From positions 1 through 41,923 of the forward strand of contig NZ_SPPZ01000004.1 in the NCBI RefSeq assembly GCF_004570525.1: 41,923 nt of DNA. The letters are read 5' to 3'. Both the position numbers and the translations under genes were made by a program. Shown here in pieces: positions 29,835 through 40,608 of the stretch (positions are counted from its first letter, which is position 1; every line of letters begins with the position of its first letter). The notes under the pieces are model-generated. The model ran no database searches and was not told where the DNA came from. It saw only the letters and a program-made list of their open reading frames with translations. The DNA comes from Streptococcus sp. WM07. GTDB lineage: Bacteria; Bacillota; Bacilli; Lactobacillales; Streptococcaceae.

Positions 29835-29843
29835 TGTTACAAT
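29835..29843 (+). promoter_or_regulatory. Extended -10 directly before the DUF1146 gene
   Basis: TGT-TACAAT is an extended -10 element ending 6 nt before the ATG at 29850. The usual 6-7 nt to the start site would put transcription initiation on or beside the start codon. No ribosome-binding sequence lies between them. Confidence 0.5.
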
Positions 29844-29849
29844 GGATTC

Positions 29850-30080
29850 ATGAATATTCAAATTTTAGCAGTTTGCAGTCACTTGTTTTTTATTTATGTA
29901 AGTCATCGTTTACTGGGGGATTTACTGGCATGGAATAAGTTGTTACGTATCACATCTGAGAATACCCACAAAGCTCAATTACTTCATCTGATGTTCAGTA
30001 TTGCATTGGGGTTCTTGGTGTCCTCCTTTTTTCTTAGCTTAGTGCAATTGAGTATGGAGCTTCGTTCACTAGCAGAGTGA
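29850..30080 (+). CDS. DUF1146 family membrane protein
   Basis: 76-residue protein with two hydrophobic helices (about residues 4-25 and 46-68) separated by a short charged loop (NKLLRITSENTHKAQ). It resembles the small YwzB/DUF1146 proteins found between atp and murA genes in Firmicutes; the function is unknown. The same frame is open to 29790, but that part (MVMSNLKLKEYWFRLCYNGF) does not look like the family and covers the likely promoter, so I begin at 29850. The expected start has no ribosome site. Confidence 0.75.
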   Translation: MNIQILAVCSHLFFIYVSHRLLGDLLAWNKLLRITSENTHKAQLLHLMFSIALGFLVSSFFLSLVQLSMELRSLAE

Positions 30081-30104
30081 TTTTGGCCTCTATTTCTACT
30101 TTTG

Positions 30105-30113
30105 TGTTAGAAT
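30105..30113 (+). promoter_or_regulatory. Extended -10 promoter of murA
   Basis: TGT-TAGAAT, 29 nt before the murA ATG, in the 62-nt gap after the DUF1146 gene. The -35 is weak (TTGGCC, 30083-30088). Confidence 0.5.
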
Positions 30114-30142
30114 AAAATCAAAATGATTTTTTGGAGTAAAAA

Positions 30143-31423
30143 ATGGATCAAATTGTTATAAAAGGTGGTAACAACCGTCTAACCGGTACAGTAAAAATTG
30201 AAGGAGCTAAGAATGCAGTTCTGCCCTTACTAGCAGCAACAATTCTGGTTTCTGAGGGTAAGACAACCCTTACCAACGTTCCTATATTATCTGATGTATT
30301 CACCCTCGCTCAAGTTATTTCTGGTCTGAACATTGATGTCGACTTTCAACAGGAATTAAATCAGATCGTAGTGGATGCTCAGGGCTCTATTCTCAGTGAA
30401 GCTCCCTATGAATATGTAAGCCAAATGCGAGCTTCTATCGTGGTTCTTGGTCCTATTTTAGCGCGTAATGGTTTTGCCAAGGTTTCCATGCCTGGAGGTT
30501 GTACCATCGGTAGCCGACCTATTGACCTACATTTGAAGGGATTAGAAGCTCTGGGGGCGGAAATCCATCAAGAGGCAGGTTATATTGAAGCGAAGGCGGA
30601 TCGTTTGAAAGGCGCTACGATTTATCTTGATTTCCCAAGTGTTGGGGCTACTCAGAATATTATGATGGCAGCCACCCTAGCTGATGGGGTAACAATTATT
30701 GAAAATGCGGCTCGTGAGCCTGAAATCGTGGGTTTAGCCCTACTCTTAAATGCTATGGGGGCAGATGTTCGTGGTGCTGGCACGGAAACCTTGATTATTC
30801 ATGGCGTAGAGTCTTTACATGGAGCGGAACATGCTGTTGTGCAGGACAGAATTGAAGCGGGAACCTTTATGGTAGCTGCAGCCATGACTGGTGGCGATGT
30901 CTTGATTGAAGATGCCATTTGGGAACACAACCGCCCGCTTCTAGCAAAAATGCAGGAGATGGGGGTTGAAGTCCTAGAAGAGGCAGCAGGTATCCGTATA
31001 AAATCGGATGTTTCGAAATTAAAATCGGTGACCGTTAAGACTCAGCCTCATCCAGGTTTTCCAACAGATATGCAGGCCCAGTTTACAACCTTGATGGCTG
31101 TCGCACCAGGGGAGTCGACCATGATTGAAACGGTTTTTGAAAATCGTTTTCAACACTTGGAAGAAATGCGTCGAATGAATTTACATTCTGATATTCTTCG
31201 GGACACCGCTATTATTTATGGTGGTCAAACTTTACAAGGGGCTGAGGTGATGTCAACGGATTTGCGGGCTAGTGCAGCCTTAATTTTAGCAGGTCTAGTA
31301 GCAGAGGGAGAAACTCGAGTTGGCAAACTCAGTCATTTAGATCGCGGCTATTATCAGTTTGAACGCAAGTTAGCTGCTTTAGGAGCAAACATAGAACGAG
31401 TAGGAACTACTAATGGAAAGTAA
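30143..31423 (+). CDS. murA: UDP-N-acetylglucosamine 1-carboxyvinyltransferase
   Basis: 426-residue enzyme of the first committed step of peptidoglycan synthesis: PEP enolpyruvyl is added to UDP-GlcNAc. Catalytic Cys120 lies in [16 protein letters not shown], the fosfomycin-reactive cysteine; K23-N24 of GAKNAVLP is the conserved substrate-binding pair. Streptococci carry two MurA paralogues; which one this is cannot be settled here, though linkage to epuA-endA may help. TTTTTTGGAG precedes the ATG. The gene overlaps epuA by 11 nt. Confidence 0.96.
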   Translation: MDQIVIKGGNNRLTGTVKIEGAKNAVLPLLAATILVSEGKTTLTNVPILSDVFTLAQVISGLNIDVDFQQELNQIVVDAQGSILSEAPYEYVSQMRASIVVLGPILARNGFAKVSMPGGCTIGSRPIDLHLKGLEALGAEIHQEAGYIEAKADRLKGATIYLDFPSVGATQNIMMAATLADGVTIIENAAREPEIVGLALLLNAMGADVRGAGTETLIIHGVESLHGAEHAVVQDRIEAGTFMVAAAMTGGDVLIEDAIWEHNRPLLAKMQEMGVEVLEEAAGIRIKSDVSKLKSVTVKTQPHPGFPTDMQAQFTTLMAVAPGESTMIETVFENRFQHLEEMRRMNLHSDILRDTAIIYGGQTLQGAEVMSTDLRASAALILAGLVAEGETRVGKLSHLDRGYYQFERKLAALGANIERVGTTNGK

Positions 31424-31595
31424 TTGGCGTCGTTTTCGAAGACAGTGGTTATTGATCTTTGGATTTCTTCTGTTAACCTTCTTGGTATTTGCCTTGGGTT
31501 TACTTTTAGGCTACTCTGTCTTGGGAGAGGGAAAACAGCCTCTTGATATTTTGTCCCCATCAACTTGGAAAGAATTGATGGATAAATTTCATTAA
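31413..31595 (+). CDS. epuA: EpuA family small membrane protein
   Basis: 60-residue protein with a basic N-terminus ([12 protein letters not shown]), one membrane helix ([21 protein letters not shown]) and a short polar C-terminus. This matches EpuA, the gene found just upstream of endA in pneumococcus; database entries sometimes mislabel the family as RNA polymerase subunit beta. Its function is not established. It starts inside murA (11-nt overlap) and ends 8 nt before endA, so the three genes look cotranscribed. Confidence 0.88.
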   Translation: MESNWRRFRRQWLLIFGFLLLTFLVFALGLLLGYSVLGEGKQPLDILSPSTWKELMDKFH

Positions 31596-31603
31596 GGAGA
31601 ACT

Positions 31604-32425
31604 ATGGGTCGAAGAAAACAAAAACAGGCAGTTAGTACTTTAGGTGTGTTAGTCAGTTTAGGATTGGCCTTGGCGAGTTATTATGTATCTGACCAAACTA
31701 GTAACCAAGAAGCCCTCCCCCAGCAAAGTATACAGCATTCACAAGAAGCACCCAGTCAAGTTTTAGCGGAGTCTGTATTAACAGAATCTGTTAGAGCTCA
31801 ACTTAAGGGAGACCTGACTTGGAATGGAGCTGGTTCTTTTGAGGTGAACGGAAATCAGACAAATTTAAATGCCAACGTGGCTAGTAAACCCTATGCTACA
31901 AATGAAACCAAGGAAGTGAATGGTGAAGTAGTGCCAACTCTGGCGAATGCGCTATTGGCTAAATCGACACGTCAGTATAAAAGCCGAGAAGAAACTGGAA
32001 ATGGTTCGACATCATGGACTCCAGCTGGTTGGCACCAACTTCGTCTTGAAGGAGAATATAACCATGCTGTTGATCGTGGGCATTTATTAGGCTATGCCTT
32101 AGTCGGTGGTTTGAAAGGATATGATGCTTCAACGAGTAATCCCGCCAATATAGCGGTTCAAACTGCTTGGTCGAATCAGGCCAATTCAAAACAAGGACGT
32201 GGTCAAAATTATTATGAAACCCTTGTTCGTAAAGCTTTAGATAAAAATAAGCGTGTTCGTTACCGGGTTGAGGTCATCTATAATAATCAATGGGATTTAG
32301 TTCCATCTGGCTCTCATCTGGAGGCAAAATCCAGTGACGGAAGTTTGGAATTTAATGTTTTTATTCCGAATGTTCAGGAAGGAATCAGGCTAGATTACCA
32401 AACAGGACAAGTTTTTTTGAACTAG
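31604..32425 (+). CDS. endA: DNA-entry nuclease EndA
   Basis: 273-residue membrane-anchored nuclease that degrades one strand during natural transformation and can also digest extracellular DNA. A basic start and one hydrophobic segment (residues 10-28) form a signal anchor, and a polar linker follows. The beta-beta-alpha-metal nuclease domain has D157-R-G-H160, with His160 the general base, plus N182 and the metal ligand N191 in TAWSNQAN; these match the pneumococcal numbering. AAGGAG precedes the ATG. With coiA it is one of two transformation genes in the window, and no cin-box is seen near it. Confidence 0.95.
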   Translation: MGRRKQKQAVSTLGVLVSLGLALASYYVSDQTSNQEALPQQSIQHSQEAPSQVLAESVLTESVRAQLKGDLTWNGAGSFEVNGNQTNLNANVASKPYATNETKEVNGEVVPTLANALLAKSTRQYKSREETGNGSTSWTPAGWHQLRLEGEYNHAVDRGHLLGYALVGGLKGYDASTSNPANIAVQTAWSNQANSKQGRGQNYYETLVRKALDKNKRVRYRVEVIYNNQWDLVPSGSHLEAKSSDGSLEFNVFIPNVQEGIRLDYQTGQVFLN

Positions 32426-32469
32426 GCTTAAAAAGAGCTAGTGAACTTCCGTTGGAATTCGTAATTCGC

Positions 32470-32498
32470 TTGTCAAAGACTACTATTTTTGATAGACT
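32470..32498 (+). promoter_or_regulatory. pheST promoter
   Basis: TTGTCA (32470-32475), 17-nt spacer, TAGACT (32493-32498), located 45 nt after the endA stop. Transcription would begin near 32505 and enter the T-box leader. Confidence 0.6.
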
Positions 32499-32504
32499 AA
32501 AATT

Positions 32505-32706
32505 GTAATTGAATACTTGTTCGTGGGACTAGTAACCAAGGGAAAGCTGTACAGGGAGGGAGACCGTGACTGAGAGTCTGCCCAGGGGAAGCTTGGTGAA
32601 TTCACCCATATAAGAACAATGAAAATAAGGTCCCTTGATGGGATGAAAGACGGATGGTACCGCGTGTCAACGCTCCGATTAAGGTGAGTTTGCACGCGCT
32701 TTTTTT
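32505..32706 (+). promoter_or_regulatory. T-box leader controlling pheST
   Basis: The conserved T-box GGATGGTACCGCG is at 32652-32664, with a TGGT bulge able to pair with the ACCA end of tRNA-Phe. The Phe codon TTC at 32601-32603, in GGTGAATTCACC, is the likely specifier. The terminator form pairs CGCGTG(T)CAA (32661-32670) with TTGCACGCG (32690-32698) and ends in a seven-T run. Uncharged tRNA-Phe should allow read-through. The specifier is inferred from position. Confidence 0.92.
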
Positions 32707-32717
32707 ATGGAGGAAAA

Positions 32718-33764
32718 ATGGAAACAATTGAAGAAAAGCTGTCCAAACTGGTGGCGGATACCCTTGCCAGTTTGAATGATGTTAACAGTGAGCTAGATCA
32801 TGAGTTAGAAAATCTAAGAGTTTCTGTCATGGGTAAAAAAGGTTCTTTGACTGAGATCTTGAAAGGAATGAAGGACTTATCTGCCGAGATGCGTCCTGTG
32901 GTTGGAAAACATGTGAATGAAGCTCGTGATGTCTTAACACAAGCATTTGATCAAGCTGCAAAGGATTTAGAAGCAGATCGAATTCTTAAACAGCTGGAAG
33001 CTGAAAGTATTGATGTCACTCTACCAGGGCGTCAGGTGAAGCGTGGTCAACGCCATGTCTTGACTCAAATTAGCCAAGAAATCGAAGACATTTTCCTAGG
33101 TATGGGATATCAGATTGTCGATGGCTTTGAAGTAGAGTCTGATTATTATAATTTTGAGCGTATGAATTTGCCGAAGGACCATCCAGCACGTGATATGCAA
33201 GATACTTTCTATGTTACAGAGGAAGTTTTATTGCGGACTCACACAAGTCCAGTCCAAGCACGGACTATGGAGACCCATGATTTTAGCCAGGGTCCTCTTA
33301 AGATGATTTCTCCGGGACGTGTTTATCGTAGAGATACAGATGATGCTACCCATAGTCATCAGTTCCATCAAATTGAAGGTTTAGTTGTAGGAGAAGGAAT
33401 CTCTATGGCAGACCTTAAAGGAACTTTGGAATTAATTCTCCAGAAGATGTTTGGTCAAGATCGCAAAATTCGTTTACGTCCGTCCTATTTCCCGTTTACA
33501 GAACCTTCTGTAGAAGTGGATGTTTCCTGCTTTAAGTGTGGTGGTGAGGGCTGTAATGTCTGCAAAAAAACTGGTTGGATTGAAATTTTAGGGGCTGGTA
33601 TGGTACACCCACGTGTTCTTGAAATGAGTGGAATTGATTCTAGTAAATATTCCGGTTTCGCCTTTGGATTAGGACAAGAACGTATTGCCATGTTGCGGTA
33701 CGGAATCAATGATATTCGTGGTTTTTATTTGGGAGACCAACGCTTCTCAGAGCAGTTCAAGTAA
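32718..33764 (+). CDS. pheS: Phenylalanyl-tRNA synthetase alpha subunit
   Basis: 348-residue class II synthetase subunit that forms the active site of the alpha2beta2 enzyme. The N-terminal coiled coil binding the tRNA (residues 1-90) is followed by the catalytic domain: [36 protein letters not shown] (motif 2) and [14 protein letters not shown] (motif 3). A four-Cys patch, [12 protein letters not shown], is typical of Gram-positive PheS. The ATG follows GGAGG, which lies just past the T-box terminator. It is 10 nt before pheT. Confidence 0.97.
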   Translation: METIEEKLSKLVADTLASLNDVNSELDHELENLRVSVMGKKGSLTEILKGMKDLSAEMRPVVGKHVNEARDVLTQAFDQAAKDLEADRILKQLEAESIDVTLPGRQVKRGQRHVLTQISQEIEDIFLGMGYQIVDGFEVESDYYNFERMNLPKDHPARDMQDTFYVTEEVLLRTHTSPVQARTMETHDFSQGPLKMISPGRVYRRDTDDATHSHQFHQIEGLVVGEGISMADLKGTLELILQKMFGQDRKIRLRPSYFPFTEPSVEVDVSCFKCGGEGCNVCKKTGWIEILGAGMVHPRVLEMSGIDSSKYSGFAFGLGQERIAMLRYGINDIRGFYLGDQRFSEQFK

Positions 33765-33774
33765 GGAGTATGAA

Positions 33775-36174
33775 GTGTTAGTAAGTTATAAGTGGTTAAA
33801 AGAATTAGTGGAATTGGATGTTCCAGTGGCTGCATTAGCCGAAAAAATGTCTACAACTGGTATCGAGGTTGAGGGAGTCATGAGCCCTGCAGATGGACTT
33901 TCTAAAATTGTCGTGGGGCATGTGCTAACAGAGGAGGCAGTCCCTGAAACTCATCTTCATCGTTGCCAAGTAGATGTTGGTGAAGAAGAAGCTCGGCAAA
34001 TTGTTTGTGGGGCTCCCAATATTGCGGCTGGACAAAAGGTCATTGTTGCTTTACCTGGTGCTAGAATTGCAGATAACTATAAAATTAAAAAAGGTAAAAT
34101 TCGAGGGATGGAATCTCTTGGTATGATCTGTTCGTTAGCTGAGTTGGGACTCTCTGAATCTATTATTCCTAAGGAGTATGCGGAAGGGATTCAAGTTCTT
34201 CCAGCTGATGCAATTCCTGGAGAATCGGTATTTCCTTATTTGGATATGGATGATCAAATCATTGAATTGTCCATTACACCTAACCGTGCAGATGCTCTTT
34301 CCATGAGAGGAGTTGCCTATGAGGTCGCGGCTATTTACGATAGTAACTTGACCTTGAAGCCTGTTACATTAACGGAAGTTTCGCAACCTGCGTCCGACTT
34401 ATTAGAAGTAGCGATTGAATCCGATAAAGTATCGACTTATCAGGCACGTATTTTGGAAAATGTTCAAGTAGCACCAAGTCCTCAATGGTTGCAAAATCGT
34501 TTAATGAATGCTGGTATTAGACCGATTAACAATGTCGTGGACGTAACGAATTTGGTTCTGCTAGAGTATGGTCAGCCCTTGCATGCTTTTGACTTAGATA
34601 CCTTCAAGGATTCTAAGATTGTTGTGCGAGAGGCTCGTGTGGGTGAACAGCTCCTAACTTTGGATGGAGTTGAGCGGAATCTAGAAGTTTCCGATTTAGT
34701 GATTACAGTTGCGGATGAGCCTGTTGCCCTTGCAGGAGTTATGGGAGGTCAAGCGACAGAAATTACTAAGGAATCCAAACGGGTAGTTCTTGAAGCAGCT
34801 GTTTTTGATGGAACTTCAATCCGTAAAACAAGTGGACGCCTCAATTTACGTAGCGAAGCATCAGCACGTTTTGAAAAGGGAATTAATGTAGGGTCTGTTT
34901 CTGAGGCTTTGGATTATGCTGCTAGTCTTTTAGTGGAACTTGCTGGAGCTGAAGTACTGTCGGGGCGTGTAGAAGCAGGAGAGGTTGATGTTGAACCAGT
35001 ATCTGTTGCTACTGATTTAGCCTCTGTTAATCGTGTCCTAGGTACAGACTTAGATTATGCTGCCATCGAGGATGTTTTCCGTCGCTTAGGCTTTGGTCTG
35101 TCTGGAGATGCGACAGCTTTCCAAGTCTCGGTACCAAAGCGTCGCTGGGATATTACCATCCCAGCAGATTTAAATGAGGAGATTGCTCGTATTTATGGCT
35201 ATGACCGTCTCCCGTCTTCTTTGCCAGGAGGACAGGGAACTGCAGGTGAATTGACTACGATGCAAGCTCTTCGTCGCAAGGTTCAAGACACGATGGAAGG
35301 TGCTGGTTTAACAGAAGTTATCACTTATACATTGACAACACCTGAAAAAGCACAATTGTTCAGACAGAATCCATCTGCATTGATTCAATTGATGTGGCCA
35401 ATGAGTGTCGAGCGCAGTGTGCTTCGGCAAAGTATGGTATCTAGTCTTCTAGAAACGCTTCAATATAATCAAGCTCGTCGTCAGCCGAACCTAGCTATTT
35501 ATGAGATTGGTAAGATTTTCAAACAGATTGAAGGTCAGCAACTGCCACAGGAAGATACAGTCTTGGCCTTGGCCTTAACGGGGTCACTCACAGAAAAAGA
35601 TTTCCAAACTCAACCTCAAGCAGTCGACTTCTTTACGGCTAAGGGGATGTTGGAATTACTCTTTGATCGTTTGGGATTAGAGGTAACCTATAAAGCCATT
35701 GCTGATCTTCCTGGTAGTCATCCTGGGCGGACAGCTCTGCTTCAGGTAGGAGATCAAACGATTGGTTTCCTTGGTCAAGTTCATCCGGCTCTATCTAAGG
35801 ATTATGATTTATCAGAAGTTTATGTTGCGGAAGTTAATCTGTCACTTGTAGAAAACTTATTACCAGAGCAAGCGATCTTCCAGGATATTAGTAAATTCCC
35901 TTCCGTTACACGGGATATTGCTCTTTTGGTTCAGGAAGAGGTTCAGCATCAAGCGATTCTAGATGTTCTTTCATCTTTAAATTTGAAACGCTTGAAAGCT
36001 ATTCATCTGTTTGATGTCTATCAAGGATTACCATTGAGTGAGAATCAGAAATCTATGGCCTATAGCCTGACCTTCCAAAATCCAGAAGCTACTATGGAAG
36101 ATGAGGAAGTGGTACGCTATATGGACAAGATTCAGAAGGCTTTGGAATCAGAACTTGGAGCTGAAATTCGTTAA
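33775..36174 (+). CDS. pheT: Phenylalanyl-tRNA synthetase beta subunit
   Basis: 799-residue partner subunit with the standard domain order: an N-terminal EMAP/OB-fold tRNA-binding domain ([12 protein letters not shown], then RQIVCGAPN), B3/B4 editing domain that hydrolyses Tyr-tRNA-Phe, B5 DNA-binding-like domain, a non-catalytic synthetase-like core and a C-terminal ferredoxin-like anticodon-binding domain ([12 protein letters not shown]). The frame is open upstream into pheS, but GTG at 33775 lies 6 nt after AAGGAG and gives [16 protein letters not shown], the conserved start. It is cotranscribed with pheS under the T-box. Confidence 0.97.
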   Translation: MLVSYKWLKELVELDVPVAALAEKMSTTGIEVEGVMSPADGLSKIVVGHVLTEEAVPETHLHRCQVDVGEEEARQIVCGAPNIAAGQKVIVALPGARIADNYKIKKGKIRGMESLGMICSLAELGLSESIIPKEYAEGIQVLPADAIPGESVFPYLDMDDQIIELSITPNRADALSMRGVAYEVAAIYDSNLTLKPVTLTEVSQPASDLLEVAIESDKVSTYQARILENVQVAPSPQWLQNRLMNAGIRPINNVVDVTNLVLLEYGQPLHAFDLDTFKDSKIVVREARVGEQLLTLDGVERNLEVSDLVITVADEPVALAGVMGGQATEITKESKRVVLEAAVFDGTSIRKTSGRLNLRSEASARFEKGINVGSVSEALDYAASLLVELAGAEVLSGRVEAGEVDVEPVSVATDLASVNRVLGTDLDYAAIEDVFRRLGFGLSGDATAFQVSVPKRRWDITIPADLNEEIARIYGYDRLPSSLPGGQGTAGELTTMQALRRKVQDTMEGAGLTEVITYTLTTPEKAQLFRQNPSALIQLMWPMSVERSVLRQSMVSSLLETLQYNQARRQPNLAIYEIGKIFKQIEGQQLPQEDTVLALALTGSLTEKDFQTQPQAVDFFTAKGMLELLFDRLGLEVTYKAIADLPGSHPGRTALLQVGDQTIGFLGQVHPALSKDYDLSEVYVAEVNLSLVENLLPEQAIFQDISKFPSVTRDIALLVQEEVQHQAILDVLSSLNLKRLKAIHLFDVYQGLPLSENQKSMAYSLTFQNPEATMEDEEVVRYMDKIQKALESELGAEIR

Positions 36175-36236
36175 TCAAAAAAAGTATTTCATTTGGTGGT
36201 TTTTTGGGCAATTTTGATGGAACCTTTCGTGCTTTA

Positions 36237-36280
36237 TGGTATAGTGAGAAAGGGGCTAGAAATGGCGTGAAAGCCACCCC
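36237..36280 (+). promoter_or_regulatory. pst operon promoter and leader hairpin
   Basis: An extended -10, TGG-TATAGT (36237-36245), is followed by a leader hairpin pairing GGGG (36252-36255) with CCCC (36277-36280) and TGGC (36263-36266) with GCCA (36273-36276). The hairpin ends 23 nt before the pstS ATG. No -35 stands out, as expected if an activator of the PhoB/PnpR type is needed; I cannot identify its box. Confidence 0.5.
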
Positions 36281-36303
36281 AAATTTAATTAAAGGAAAAA
36301 AAT

Positions 36304-37203
36304 ATGAGCTTTGGTAAAAAACTACTGAGCATCTCTGTTCTGGGGATGACAGCTCTGTCTCTATCAGCCTGTGCAGCATGGATTGATAAAGGCGAATCCA
36401 TTACGGCTGTGGGATCTACAGCCTTGCAACCGCTAGTCGAAGCCGCATCAGATGAGTTTTCTGCCCAGCATCTAGGAAAAACCATCAATGTCCAAGGTGG
36501 AGGATCCGGTACGGGTCTTTCTCAGGTGCAATCGGGTGCTGTTCAAATCGGGAATAGTGATGTCTTTGCGGAAGAGAAAGATGGGATTAAAGCAGATGAA
36601 TTAATGGATCATCAAGTTGCAGTTGCAGGTTTAGCTGTGATTGCTAATAAGGAAGTTAGCATCGATAATCTCACCTTGAATCAATTACGAGATGTCTTTG
36701 CGGGCAAGATTACCAACTGGAAAGAAGTTGGGGGACCAAACTTGGAAGTAACGATTATCAACCGTGCGGTTGGTTCAGGTTCCCGTTCGACTTTTGATAA
36801 AGTTGTTATGGATGGTGTAACTGCTAAGAAGAGTCAAGAACAAGATTCCAATGGTATGGTTAAGTCCATTGTGTCTCAAACACCGGGAGCTATTTCTTAT
36901 CTTGCCTTTTCTTATGTAGATGACTCTGTGAAACAGTTAAAGCTAGATGGTGCTGCACCAACTGCTGAGAATGTTGCTACAAATAAGTGGCCTATCTGGT
37001 CTTATGAACATATGTATACTAAAAAGAATAAGGATGAGCTCACAGAAGAGTTTTTGGACTATATGATTTCTGATGAAGTCCAAGATGGTATCGTTCGTAG
37101 CATGGGCTATATCTCCATTAATAAAATGGAAGTTGAGAAAGATGCGGATGGTAAGGTAACTGTGAAAGCACAAAGTCCAAAGAGCGAGGGGGAACAGGAA
37201 TGA
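36304..37203 (+). CDS. pstS: Phosphate ABC transporter, phosphate-binding lipoprotein
   Basis: 299-residue lipoprotein that captures inorganic phosphate outside the cell. The lipobox is L20-S-A-C23. Phosphate-binding elements are [10 protein letters not shown] near the N-terminus, [15 protein letters not shown], and [15 protein letters not shown]. The TNWKEVGG segment is typical of PstS. TAAAGGAAAAAA precedes the ATG. It overlaps pstC by 4 nt and opens the complete pstSCABB-phoU operon. Confidence 0.96.
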   Translation: MSFGKKLLSISVLGMTALSLSACAAWIDKGESITAVGSTALQPLVEAASDEFSAQHLGKTINVQGGGSGTGLSQVQSGAVQIGNSDVFAEEKDGIKADELMDHQVAVAGLAVIANKEVSIDNLTLNQLRDVFAGKITNWKEVGGPNLEVTIINRAVGSGSRSTFDKVVMDGVTAKKSQEQDSNGMVKSIVSQTPGAISYLAFSYVDDSVKQLKLDGAAPTAENVATNKWPIWSYEHMYTKKNKDELTEEFLDYMISDEVQDGIVRSMGYISINKMEVEKDADGKVTVKAQSPKSEGEQE

Positions 37204-38135
37204 AAACATCAGAATTAGAAAAGAAATTACTATCCCCTTCTAAAAATTCCAAATTAGAAAAATTTGGTAAAACAGTTACTTTTATGTGTCTCTCACTGAT
37301 TGTTCTAGTGGTTGCGATGATTTTGATTTTCGTGGCTCAGAAAGGTTTATCGACCTTCTTTGTAGATGGAATTAATCCTATTTCTTTCCTTACAGGAACA
37401 GAATGGCAACCAAGTGTGAAAGATGCGAATGGTCAACCCTATATGGGGGCTCTGCCAATGATTACAGGTTCCTTTATTGTTACCATCTTATCTGCCCTGC
37501 TTGCAACTCCTTTTGCGATTGGAGCGGCTATCTTTATGACAGAGATTTCTCCTAAATATGGAGCTAAAATTCTTCAGCCAGCTATTGAATTATTGGTGGG
37601 AATTCCATCAGTAGTTTATGGATTTATTGGTTTACAAGTAGTTGTTCCTTTTGTCCGCGGTATTGCAGGTGGAACAGGGTTTGGAATCTTATCTGGGGTA
37701 TTTGTCCTCTTCGTTATGATTTTGCCAACGGTGACCTTTATGACTGTCGATAGTTTGAAGGCTGTTCCACGTCACTATAAAGAAGCGAGTTTAGCTATGG
37801 GGGCTACTCGCTGGCAAACTATCTGGCGCGTGGTTCTGAATGCTGCTCGTCCAGGTATTTTTACGGCTATTGTCTTTGGGATGGCACGGGCCTTTGGTGA
37901 AGCATTAGCCATCCAGATGGTTGTCGGAAATTCTGCTGTGATGCCAACATCTCTGACAACACCCGCTTCAACATTGACTTCTGTTTTGACTATGGGAATC
38001 GGGAACACCATTATGGGTACGGTTCAGAACAATGTTCTTTGGTCCTTGGCTTTGGTTCTTTTAATGATGAGTCTAGCCTTTAATTCCGTGATTAAATTAA
38101 TTACAAGGGAAGGAAAGAGAAATTATGAACGCTAA
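37200..38135 (+). CDS. pstC: Phosphate ABC transporter permease PstC
   Basis: 311-residue permease with six membrane helices. The EAA loop that contacts the ATPase is visible as [28 protein letters not shown]. It starts within the pstS stop (ATGA overlap) and overlaps pstA by 11 nt, so the membrane components are translated in step. Confidence 0.95.
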   Translation: MKTSELEKKLLSPSKNSKLEKFGKTVTFMCLSLIVLVVAMILIFVAQKGLSTFFVDGINPISFLTGTEWQPSVKDANGQPYMGALPMITGSFIVTILSALLATPFAIGAAIFMTEISPKYGAKILQPAIELLVGIPSVVYGFIGLQVVVPFVRGIAGGTGFGILSGVFVLFVMILPTVTFMTVDSLKAVPRHYKEASLAMGATRWQTIWRVVLNAARPGIFTAIVFGMARAFGEALAIQMVVGNSAVMPTSLTTPASTLTSVLTMGIGNTIMGTVQNNVLWSLALVLLMMSLAFNSVIKLITREGKRNYER

Positions 38136-39012
38136 GAAAATGAACAAGGTGGCGACCATTGTTCTCTACACCATTGCAGGAATTATCGTCACCATCCTAA
38201 CCTCCCTTCTCTTATTTATTCTGGTTCGAGGATTGCCACATGTAAATTGGCATTTCTTGACAGGTCGTTCTTCTTCTTATGAAGCTGGAGGCGGGATTGG
38301 AATCCAATTGTTTAATTCCTTTTTCTTGTTGGTCATTACTCTTTTGATCTCTCTCCCCCTATCTACGGGAGCAGGAATTTATTTATCAGAGTATGCCAAG
38401 AAGGGGCCTGTTACTAACTTTATTCGAACGTGTATCGAGATTCTTTCATCACTCCCTTCTGTGGTTGTTGGTCTCTTTGGATATTTGATTTTTGTTATTC
38501 AATTTCAATATGGTTTCTCTATTATTTCGGGTGCCTTGGCATTGACAGTTTTTAACTTGCCAATGATGACACGGAATGTCGAAGATAGTCTTCGGACAGT
38601 TCATCACACTCAGCGAGAAGCCGGTTTGGCACTTGGAATATCACGGTGGGAAACTGTAGTGCATGTTGTTATTCCGGAGGCTCTTCCTGGAATTGTGACG
38701 GGTATTGTTTTGGCTTCCGGCCGTATCTTTGGTGAGGCGGCAGCCCTCATTTATACTGCCGGGCAATCTGCTCCAGCTCTTGATTGGTCAAATTGGAATA
38801 TCTTAGATGTAACAAGCCCTATTTCGATTTTCCGCCAAGCGGAAACTTTGGCTGTCCATATTTGGAAGGTCAATAGTGAGGGAACTATACCAGATGCTAT
38901 GCAGGTATCAGCAGGAAGCGCAGCAGTTCTTCTGATCTTTATCTTGATTTTCAACCTAGGTGCTCGTTACCTTGGTAAAAAACTTCATCAGAAGATGACT
39001 TCAGCATCCTAA
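38125..39012 (+). CDS. pstA: Phosphate ABC transporter permease PstA
   Basis: 295-residue second permease subunit with six hydrophobic helices. Its EAA loop reads QREAGLALGISRWETVVHVVIPEALPGI. The segment GRIFGEAAALIYTAG is conserved in PstA. It starts 11 nt inside pstC. A 16-nt gap with AAGGAGG precedes pstB1. Confidence 0.95.
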   Translation: MNAKKMNKVATIVLYTIAGIIVTILTSLLLFILVRGLPHVNWHFLTGRSSSYEAGGGIGIQLFNSFFLLVITLLISLPLSTGAGIYLSEYAKKGPVTNFIRTCIEILSSLPSVVVGLFGYLIFVIQFQYGFSIISGALALTVFNLPMMTRNVEDSLRTVHHTQREAGLALGISRWETVVHVVIPEALPGIVTGIVLASGRIFGEAAALIYTAGQSAPALDWSNWNILDVTSPISIFRQAETLAVHIWKVNSEGTIPDAMQVSAGSAAVLLIFILIFNLGARYLGKKLHQKMTSAS

Positions 39013-39028
39013 GGAGGTTTAAGGAAAA

Positions 39029-39832
39029 ATGACAACATATAATTGGGATGAAAAACACATTATTCGTTTCCCAGAAGAAAAAGTTGCCCTTGAGACCAAG
39101 GACCTTCATGTGTATTATGGTCAAAATGAGTCCATCAAGGGAATTGATATGCAGTTCGAAAAGAACAAGATTACGGCCTTGATTGGACCATCAGGATCTG
39201 GGAAGTCGACTTACTTGCGTAGTTTGAATCGCATGAATGACACCATTGATATTGCCCGCGTTACAGGGGAAATCCTCTATGAGGGAGTGGATGTCAATCG
39301 TCCAGATATCAATGTGTATGAAATGCGCAAGCATATTGGAATGGTCTTTCAACGGCCGAATCCATTTGCTAAATCGATTTATCGCAATATTACCTTTGCT
39401 CATGAACGGGCAGGGGTAAAAGATAAGAAAGTCTTAGATGAGATTGTGGAGACTTCGCTTAAGCAGGCAGCCTTATGGGATCAGGTGAAAGATGACCTTC
39501 ATAAATCGGCTTTTACCTTATCAGGTGGACAACAGCAGCGGCTTTGTATTGCCCGCGCAATCTCTGTGAAGCCTGACATTCTTTTGATGGATGAACCGGC
39601 TTCTGCCTTGGATCCAATCGCGACAATGCAGTTGGAAGAGACTATGTTGGAATTGAAGAAAAACTATACCATTATCATCGTAACCCACAATATGCAACAA
39701 GCTGCTCGGGCTAGTGATTATACGGCTTTCTTCTATTTGGGAGATCTAATCGAGTACGATGAGACTGGAAAAATTTTCCAAAATGCCCAACTAAAATCCA
39801 CAAATGATTATGTATCAGGACGTTTTGGTTAG
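39029..39832 (+). CDS. pstB: Phosphate ABC transporter ATPase, first copy
   Basis: 267-residue ATPase driving phosphate uptake. Walker A is G53-P-S-G-S-G-K-S60, the signature LSGGQ 164-168, Walker B LLMDEP, and the switch His is H220 in [14 protein letters not shown]; all key residues are present. About 20 extra N-terminal residues ([20 protein letters not shown]) precede the ATPase fold. It lies 9 nt before the second pstB. Confidence 0.96.
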   Translation: MTTYNWDEKHIIRFPEEKVALETKDLHVYYGQNESIKGIDMQFEKNKITALIGPSGSGKSTYLRSLNRMNDTIDIARVTGEILYEGVDVNRPDINVYEMRKHIGMVFQRPNPFAKSIYRNITFAHERAGVKDKKVLDEIVETSLKQAALWDQVKDDLHKSAFTLSGGQQQRLCIARAISVKPDILLMDEPASALDPIATMQLEETMLELKKNYTIIIVTHNMQQAARASDYTAFFYLGDLIEYDETGKIFQNAQLKSTNDYVSGRFG

Positions 39833-39841
39833 GAGGAAGTC

Positions 39842-40600
39842 ATGACAGAACCTATTTTAAGTGTGAAGGACTTATCCGTGTACTACGGTAAAAAGAAAGC
39901 CCTCAACAGTGTTTCATTAGACTTTTATCCTAAGGAAATCACTGCTCTCATTGGACCTTCGGGATCTGGTAAATCTACTCTTTTACGGTCTATCAACCGG
40001 ATGAATGATTTAAATCCTGAGGCTAGTCTGACAGGATCAATCGTTTATGATGGGCACGAAGTATATAGTCCTCGACGTGATACAGTTGAATTGCGTAAGG
40101 AAATTGGAATGGTCTTCCAGCAACCCAATCCTTTCCCTATGACGATTTATGAGAATGTAGTCTATGGTCTCCGGATTAAAGGAATTAAGGATAAACAAGT
40201 CTTGGATGAGGCTGTGGAGTCATCTCTGAAAGGAGCTTCTATCTGGGATGAGGTCAAAGATCGATTACACGATTCTGCCTTAGGTCTATCTGGTGGACAA
40301 CAACAGCGGGTCTGTGTAGCACGGGTATTGGCAACCAGTCCTAAAATTATCTTGTTGGATGAGCCTACATCAGCCTTAGACCCTATTTCATCTGGTAAAA
40401 TTGAAGAGACCCTTTATGGTTTGAAAGATCAATACACCTTACTCTTAGTGACCCGGTCTATGCAACAAGCTTCTCGGATTTCCGATAGAACTGCATTCTT
40501 CCTTGATGGCAATTGCCTGGAATATAGCTCTACCAAGGATATGTTCCTCAATCCACAGCACAAGGAAACGGAAGATTACATTACAGGTAAATTTGGATAG
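39842..40600 (+). CDS. pstB: Phosphate ABC transporter ATPase, second copy
   Basis: 252-residue paralogue of the preceding gene. Walker A (G38-P-S-G-S-G-K-S45), signature LSGGQ (149-153) and Walker B (LLDEP, 171-175) are intact. The switch position, normally His, is Arg205 (codon CGG at 40454-40456) in [15 protein letters not shown]. Two adjacent pstB genes are usual in streptococci and may form a heterodimer. The start has AGGAGG upstream; phoU follows after 8 nt. Confidence 0.95.
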   Translation: MTEPILSVKDLSVYYGKKKALNSVSLDFYPKEITALIGPSGSGKSTLLRSINRMNDLNPEASLTGSIVYDGHEVYSPRRDTVELRKEIGMVFQQPNPFPMTIYENVVYGLRIKGIKDKQVLDEAVESSLKGASIWDEVKDRLHDSALGLSGGQQQRVCVARVLATSPKIILLDEPTSALDPISSGKIEETLYGLKDQYTLLLVTRSMQQASRISDRTAFFLDGNCLEYSSTKDMFLNPQHKETEDYITGKFG

Positions 40601-40608
40601 GAGTTCAT

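Noticed and set aside
31413-31595. Reading epuA as an RNA polymerase subunit
   Set aside because: Some database names suggest it, but the protein is a 60-residue single-helix membrane protein without any polymerase feature.
33685-33774. In-frame upstream extension of pheT into pheS
   Set aside because: The GTG at 33775 has AAGGAG at correct spacing and gives the conserved N-terminus; the extension is pheS sequence read in another frame.
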